From Methanobacteriota archaeon (GTDB lineage: Archaea; Thermoplasmatota; Thermoplasmata; RBG-16-68-12), in assembly GCA_005878325.1 (NCBI GenBank), contig VBMR01000031.1, forward strand, positions 1 through 15,666: DNA of 15,666 nt, in the 5' to 3' direction. How positions within the stretch are numbered: position 1 is the stretch's first letter; the number at the start of each line of letters is the position of its first letter. The translations under genes and the position numbers were made by a program. Positions 13,685 to 15,666 of the stretch are shown here, piece after piece. The notes below the pieces were generated by a model. It did not search any database. It saw nothing but the letters and a program-made list of their open reading frames with translations, and had not been told where the DNA came from.

Positions 13685-14077
13685 TCAGGACCAGAAGGCG
13701 TCGAACGCGGTCTGATCCTCGTTGAACAGGTGGGCCTCGGCGATTCGATCTCGGCGGATCGTCATCAGGAGGAGGTATCGCCCCGCGTAGGTCCGACCCG
13801 CCCGCTGGCCGGTCGTCGTCGCAAGCGCCACGCCATGGAGATCACTGCCGAAGGCATCCACGAGTTCCGCATGGAACGTCCCGCCGCTTCGTTCGCCCAG
13901 CGCCTGGAAGTACGCGAAGATCGCCGCCGATCCGCGATGGGTTCCGGAAATCGGCGTGGATCCCGGGACGTGCCACACCGCGTCGTCCGCGATGAGGGCC
14001 GCCAAGGTCGTGCGGTCCCGCGTCCGAAACGCCTCGTAGAGCCGACGGACCAACGCCGCGTTCGGGTGCTCCGTCAT
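13685..14077 (-). CDS. NTF2/SnoaL-like fold protein
   Basis: The 130-residue protein has the cone-shaped alpha+beta fold pattern of the SnoaL/NTF2-like superfamily. It opens NAALVRRLYEAFRTRDRTTLAALIADDAVWHVPG, then has GTHRGSAAIFAYFQAL and the late strands YAGRYLLLMTIRRDRIAEAHLF. Members bind or act on small hydrophobic molecules, and many have unknown substrates. Its ATG overlaps the stop of the VOC gene as ATGA, which points to coupled translation and perhaps joint function. The only change from the family that stands out is the Trp/His-rich pocket segment (VWHVPGSTPISG), which could be substrate-facing. Confidence 0.8.
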   Translation of the reverse strand: MTEHPNAALVRRLYEAFRTRDRTTLAALIADDAVWHVPGSTPISGTHRGSAAIFAYFQALGERSGGTFHAELVDAFGSDLHGVALATTTGQRAGRTYAGRYLLLMTIRRDRIAEAHLFNEDQTAFDAFWS

Positions 14078-14502
14078 GTCCTGCGGCCCCTTCCGGGCTT
14101 CTGCGGGCGTCCCATGCCGCCGAACGACTCTTCCACCAACCCTGGCCGCGCGTTTTCGAAAATCCCAATCGGGTTGCCGCTGGGGTCGTCGAAAACGTAA
14201 CACGGCCCTGGAGGGATTTCGAAGGAGTCTGATTTGGGTTTCCATCCCCGCGCCCGAAGCGACTTCGCGGTCGCCTTCAGGTCGTCGACCTCGAACAACG
14301 GCAGGCAGGAAGGCGCGGGCCGGTGGTCCGCCAGCAAGTACTGCGCGCCGTCCCCGATTCGGAGGCCCGCGACCTGCGCCCCGAATTCCTTGTAGCTCCA
14401 CAGGACCTCCGCGCCCAAGACCTTCGTGTAGTAACCCAGATCGCGTTCGAAGTCCGCGGTTCCGACGTAGAGATAGGAGAGCTTGCCGAAAGGAGGCGCC
14501 AT
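14074..14502 (-). CDS. VOC (glyoxalase/bleomycin resistance) family protein
   Basis: The 142-residue protein has two beta-alpha-beta-beta-beta units of the vicinal oxygen chelate fold. The first starts LSYLYVGTADFERDLGYYTKVLGAEVLW; the second includes FEVDDLKATAKSLRARGW and the typical end YVFDDPSGNPIGIFE. VOC proteins bind metals or small molecules in lyase, dioxygenase and resistance roles; this one's reaction is unknown. A perfect GGAGGTG Shine-Dalgarno-like run ends 11 nt before the ATG, though a TATA-like ACTAAAACG further up would place the transcript start near it. It is the first gene of a four-gene minus-strand cluster ending with the protease. Confidence 0.82.
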   Translation of the reverse strand: MAPPFGKLSYLYVGTADFERDLGYYTKVLGAEVLWSYKEFGAQVAGLRIGDGAQYLLADHRPAPSCLPLFEVDDLKATAKSLRARGWKPKSDSFEIPPGPCYVFDDPSGNPIGIFENARPGLVEESFGGMGRPQKPGRGRRT

Positions 14503-14562
14503 GTTCCCGGCAACACCTCCGTGTGAATTAGCGTTTTAGTCTGGGACGGCCCGCCCGAAGCT

Positions 14563-14570
14563 CCTTTACC
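14563..14570 (+). promoter_or_regulatory. TATA box of the downstream membrane protein gene
   Basis: CCTTTACC is centred about 29 nt before the ATG at 14596, consistent with a leaderless or very short-leader transcript on the plus strand. It lies in the divergent region shared with the VOC gene. Confidence 0.4.
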
Positions 14571-14595
14571 GCGAAGGCCGTACGCCCCGAAGAGA

Positions 14596-15210
14596 ATGCG
14601 GTCGATCGCGAACAGATTGATGGCCCTCCAGGGGGCCTGGCGCCGGACCCGCGCGTTCGATTGGGTGGTCGCGGGGATCAGTCTCCTCGCGGGCTTCACG
14701 ATCGCGGCATCCCTGGGCGCGGACATCCCCATCTCTCTGGTCCTATTGGGGATCGCCCTCATGGCCCTCGGGATCCGCGGGATCGCAGTCGGCGTGACAT
14801 CCACTGGGAGGACCATCCCTTTCCGCGCGCTCGAGTGGGCCACCGGGGTCGCATCGACGGGCTTGGGCTTCTTGGTTGCCGTGTTTCCCAGCTTTGGCGT
14901 CGCAACCCTGATCTGGTTCCTGTTCCTGGGCTTCTTTAGCTTCGGTGCGGCGCGACTCGGAAACGGCCTTGCGGGGGCCCATCTCCCGCCGTGGTTGCGC
15001 GGCTATTTCGTCGCCATCGGAATGTTCAACCTGCTCCTCACGCCCTTCTTCGTCCTGGCACCTGGCCGCCCTCGGATCACTCTCGTCCTCCTGCTGGCCG
15101 CCGCGGTCGTCGCCGACGGAATCGCAATCGTCGTGCGGGTCCGGGTTGGACCGCGATCGGCAACCGAACCCGCGAGAGCCAGAGATTCGAACGAGCGATC
15201 TTTGAAATAG
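14596..15210 (+). CDS. Multi-pass membrane protein (HdeD/DUF308-like)
   Basis: The 204-residue protein has six hydrophobic helices in three pairs: about 21-42, 45-66, 78-101, 103-122, 135-155 and 160-180. They are linked by short loops and followed by a basic, polar C-terminal tail. Tandem helix pairs with internal LLGIALMALGIRGIAVG-type glycine-rich segments resemble HdeD/DUF308 membrane proteins, but the match is only by layout. No catalytic or binding residue stands out. ATG 14596 fits the upstream TATA box; a second ATG at 14620 would drop eight residues. It is divergent from the VOC gene and convergent with the reductase gene. Confidence 0.7.
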   Translation: MRSIANRLMALQGAWRRTRAFDWVVAGISLLAGFTIAASLGADIPISLVLLGIALMALGIRGIAVGVTSTGRTIPFRALEWATGVASTGLGFLVAVFPSFGVATLIWFLFLGFFSFGAARLGNGLAGAHLPPWLRGYFVAIGMFNLLLTPFFVLAPGRPRITLVLLLAAAVVADGIAIVVRVRVGPRSATEPARARDSNERSLK

Positions 15211-15232
15211 CCGCGTCCCACTGCGGCGCGCG

Positions 15233-15337
15233 ATGGCGCGGAAGGAAGTGCGAATGACGCGAGCCGCCCGGCGACGCGCCCGCCGCCGAAAGGGCGCAGG
15301 GCCGTCCCACCGAATCAAGAGAGGGCGACGCCGATAG
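15233..15337 (+). CDS. Possible 34-residue Arg-rich small ORF
   Basis: The frame encodes MARKEVRMTRAARRRARRRK followed by GAGPSHRIKRGRRR, with about half the residues Arg or Lys and no acidic residue but one. A TATA-like TTTGAAATAG lies 29 nt upstream, across the stop of the preceding gene. Tiny basic proteins exist in archaea (for example ribosomal protein L41e-like peptides), but this is not L41e. High GC DNA readily gives Arg-rich frames by chance, so this is a weak call. Confidence 0.2.
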   Translation: MARKEVRMTRAARRRARRRKGAGPSHRIKRGRRR

Positions 15338-15355
15338 TCGTTTCCTTCCGGATCC

Positions 15356-15666
15356 TCACTTCGTCGCCGCCGTCTTGCCCGGTACCGTCTCGCCGCCAGA
15401 GTCGGCGGGCTCGTAGACCATTTTCACGACGCCGGTACTGAAGGTCTTCGAGTCGACGAGTTTCAATTTCGCCTGACTCGCCTCGTCGAACAGCCGCTTT
15501 CCCTTACCCAAGACGATCGGATACACGAGCAGCCGGTATTCGTCGATGAGGCCGTGGGGCAACAGGGAGCGGATCAGGCCGGGAGACCCGTGGATCACGA
15601 TGTCTCGCCCTCCTTCCTTTTTCAGCTTGGAGACCTCCCGGGGCAGATCGCCGCGGATCAGGTGGG
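15356..15666 (-). CDS. Dihydrofolate reductase/RibD C-terminal-like reductase (partial, N-terminus outside window)
   Basis: The 102 visible residues are the C-terminal part of a DHFR-like protein of the RibD_C family, enzymes that use NADPH to reduce pterin- or pyrimidine-like substrates. The motifs IVIHGSPGLIRSLLPHGLIDEYRL and VYPIVLGKGKRLFDEA are characteristic of the YwjB/YyaP type of stand-alone members. A charged tail (DSGGETVPGKTAATK) ends the protein. The frame runs open to the window edge, so the start and the first half are missing. It converges on the membrane protein gene across about 145 bp. Confidence 0.82.
   Translation of the reverse strand, partial: HLIRGDLPREVSKLKKEGGRDIVIHGSPGLIRSLLPHGLIDEYRLLVYPIVLGKGKRLFDEASQAKLKLVDSKTFSTGVVKMVYEPADSGGETVPGKTAATK

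Overview
The window comes from a high-GC archaeon, most likely a euryarchaeal lineage near the Thermoplasmata. This is inferred from several archaeal hallmark genes: Nre-family DNA repair protein, Pus10, ribosomal protein L21e, RNA polymerase subunit F (Rpb4), a DUF655 protein, Sec61-beta and an Alba remnant. Many starts also lie about 25-30 nt below a TATA-like box with no room for a Shine-Dalgarno site, as expected for leaderless archaeal transcripts. No rRNA, tRNA, CRISPR array or insertion sequence was recognised.

Layout. 1-1245: 3' truncated (by the window edge) acetolactate synthase-like ThDP enzyme, minus strand, with an inverted repeat around its promoter. 1246-1810: mostly non-coding, with a strong plus-strand TATA box and a signal-peptide reading frame that lacks a start codon. 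1811-3082: CARDB/PKD-repeat surface protein. 3057-4420: NIPSNAP-family protein and a six-helix membrane protein with a C-terminal zinc ribbon (minus). 4481-6178: Nre DNA repair protein followed by an N-terminally truncated Nudix hydrolase (minus). 6224-7087: divergent winged-helix protein with a duplicated C-terminal helical repeat. 7084-9477: informational operon pus10 > rpl21e > rpoF > DUF655 gene (minus). 9508-10939: half-length Alba gene, TauE/SafE transporter and DUF1634 membrane protein (minus). 11060-11224: Sec61-beta (plus). 11314-11342: hairpin between convergent genes. 11338-11982: two zinc-ribbon proteins (minus). 12028-14502: minus-strand cluster VOC > NTF2-like > TMEM175-like channel > HtrA-like protease. 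14596-15210: multi-pass membrane protein (plus). 15233-15337: possible tiny Arg-rich ORF. 15356-15666: partial DHFR/RibD-C-like reductase (minus).

The core of the window is ordinary archaeal information processing and secretion. The more unusual parts are the broken or shortened genes (Alba, Nudix, the start of the PKD protein), the twin-repeat regulator divergent from nre, the operator-like inverted repeat, and the VOC/NTF2/TMEM175/HtrA cluster. I did not find convincing evidence of a wholly new multi-gene defence or metabolic system.
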